This document shows, piece by piece, positions 13,124-13,986 of a DNA stretch of 13,986 bases. This DNA comes from Candidatus Omnitrophota bacterium (GTDB lineage: Bacteria > Omnitrophota > Gorgyraeia > Gygaellales > Profunditerraquicolaceae), in the NCBI GenBank assembly GCA_023247875.1, contig JAHFFQ010000021.1, positions 1-13,986 on the forward strand, read 5' to 3'. A program made the position numbers and the translations under genes. The notes beneath the pieces are model-generated. The model saw only the letters and a list, made by a program, of their open reading frames with translations. It ran no database searches and was not told where the DNA came from. Position 1 is the stretch's first letter. Every line of letters starts with the position of its first letter.

Positions 13124-13986
13124 ATGCTGAAACTTTCCGAATTTGATTATCCGCTTCCTAAAGAGCTGATCGCCCAATACCCGCTTAAAAACAGGCAGGA
13201 CTCCCGGCTGCTGATCGTCAACCGCAAGGAGGGGAAACTTACCCACGCCGTATTTAAGGATGTCGTATCTTCTCTAAGCAAGAATGATCTGTTGGTCCTT
13301 AATGATACCAAGGTTTTGCATTGCCGCCTTATGGGTAAAAAATCAACCGGTGGACGAGTTGAGATTTTATTGACCCGCCGGCTTAATGCCACAAGTTTTT
13401 CCTGTTTGGTCCAGCCAAGCCGCACCAAGCCCGGAGAAAGAATATTTTTCGTAGAGGGCAAAGTCATCGGCATTTTGAGCAAGCGCGGGGAGATCAGTTT
13501 TAAAGCAGCTGATGCCGGTTCCATATACAATTACGGCATCGTGCCTTTACCTCCTTATATAAAACGCGAGCCGGAGGATGCGGATAAGGTCACTTATCAG
13601 ACGGTTTATGCAAAAAACGAGGGAGCGCTTGCTTCGCCGACTGCAGGGTTGCATTTTACGCAGGGATTACTTCAGGAGATTCAAAATAAAGGGATCAATC
13701 TTGCTTATGTAACTTTGCATGTTGGTTTGGGCACTTTCCGGCCGGTCAAAACTGAAGATGTATTGGAGCATAAGATGGAGCCGGAGAATTTTGTCGTGCC
13801 TGATGCTACCATTGCAGCCATTGAACAGGCAAAAAAGCAAGGCGGCAGGATAATTGCTGTCGGCACAACTTCCTTAAGGGCTTTAGAGACGTATGCTTCT
13901 GGGAAAAAAGAAGGGGATACGGATTTATTCATTTACCCGGGTTATAAATTTAAGTTAGTTGATTGCCTGCTGACTAATTTTCATCT
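13124..13986 (+). CDS. queA: S-adenosylmethionine:tRNA ribosyltransferase-isomerase QueA (3' truncated by window end)
   Basis: QueA transfers and rearranges the ribosyl part of SAM onto preQ1-modified tRNA to give epoxyqueuosine, the substrate of QueH upstream. The visible 287 codons begin MLKLSEFDYPLPKELIAQYP, the usual QueA N-terminus. They include LLVLNDTKV, SPTAGLHFT (171-179), LHVGLGTFRPV, and GTTSLRALE (247-255). The sequence ends in LLTNFH, where family members normally continue with a short conserved tail, so about 50-60 residues are missing to reach the usual 340-350. The start is 24 nt after the previous gene and has no Shine-Dalgarno. A TATAAT lies 2 nt before the ATG but is too close to serve this start. 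tgt is a likely next gene, but it is outside the window. Confidence 0.95.
   Translation, partial: MLKLSEFDYPLPKELIAQYPLKNRQDSRLLIVNRKEGKLTHAVFKDVVSSLSKNDLLVLNDTKVLHCRLMGKKSTGGRVEILLTRRLNATSFSCLVQPSRTKPGERIFFVEGKVIGILSKRGEISFKAADAGSIYNYGIVPLPPYIKREPEDADKVTYQTVYAKNEGALASPTAGLHFTQGLLQEIQNKGINLAYVTLHVGLGTFRPVKTEDVLEHKMEPENFVVPDATIAAIEQAKKQGGRIIAVGTTSLRALETYASGKKEGDTDLFIYPGYKFKLVDCLLTNFH

Overview
The window is a densely packed block of thirteen plus-strand genes, almost all housekeeping. Neighbouring genes either overlap (by 8 to 32 nt) or sit at most 24 nt apart. I see no tRNA, rRNA, CRISPR array, transposase or phage gene, and no gap over 300 bases. The content suggests an anaerobic, Gram-negative-type uncultivated bacterium. 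Candidatus Omnitrophota or a related lineage fits best, but that is inferred from gene order and protein style, not from a search. Supporting points are the rseP-ispG-proS-rimP-nusA-infB order, a Tad-type CpaF ATPase, a proline-tRNA ligase without its editing insert, and several proteins with Fe-S-type cysteine sets (IspG, QueH, probably TrpS).

Layout. Positions 13-2181 hold rseP (site-2 membrane protease) and ispG (MEP-pathway isoprenoid synthesis). Only the last few bases of an upstream gene, possibly dxr, are visible before them. Positions 2168-3430 encode a CpaF/TadA-type secretion ATPase with no other pilus gene beside it. Positions 3433-8544 are the translation/transcription core: proS, rimP, nusA and infB. 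Positions 8547-9539 hold trpS. Positions 9542-11327 hold scpA (chromosome condensation) overlapping ruvB (Holliday-junction motor). Positions 11340-13986 hold queH, an exported GHL10-type glycosyl-hydrolase-like protein, and the start of queA, which runs off the window end. QueA and QueH are the last two steps of queuosine synthesis.

How it works together. The spacing argues for one long transcription unit, or several overlapping ones, with translational coupling at most junctions. No leader is long enough for a T-box or riboswitch. Themes are envelope and isoprenoid supply, translation (charging of Pro and Trp, IF2, RimP, NusA), chromosome maintenance and anticodon modification.

Most notable details are: (1) a ProRS whose editing domain is replaced by a short four-cysteine segment; (2) a TrpRS with a cysteine pattern like the [4Fe-4S] TrpRS of Thermotoga; (3) a 33-bp palindrome sitting in frame inside the infB linker, associated with short direct repeats; (4) an orphan CpaF ATPase; (5) an exported glycan-hydrolase-like gene between two queuosine genes. 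I found no convincing new multi-gene system; this is mainly a core-genome region.
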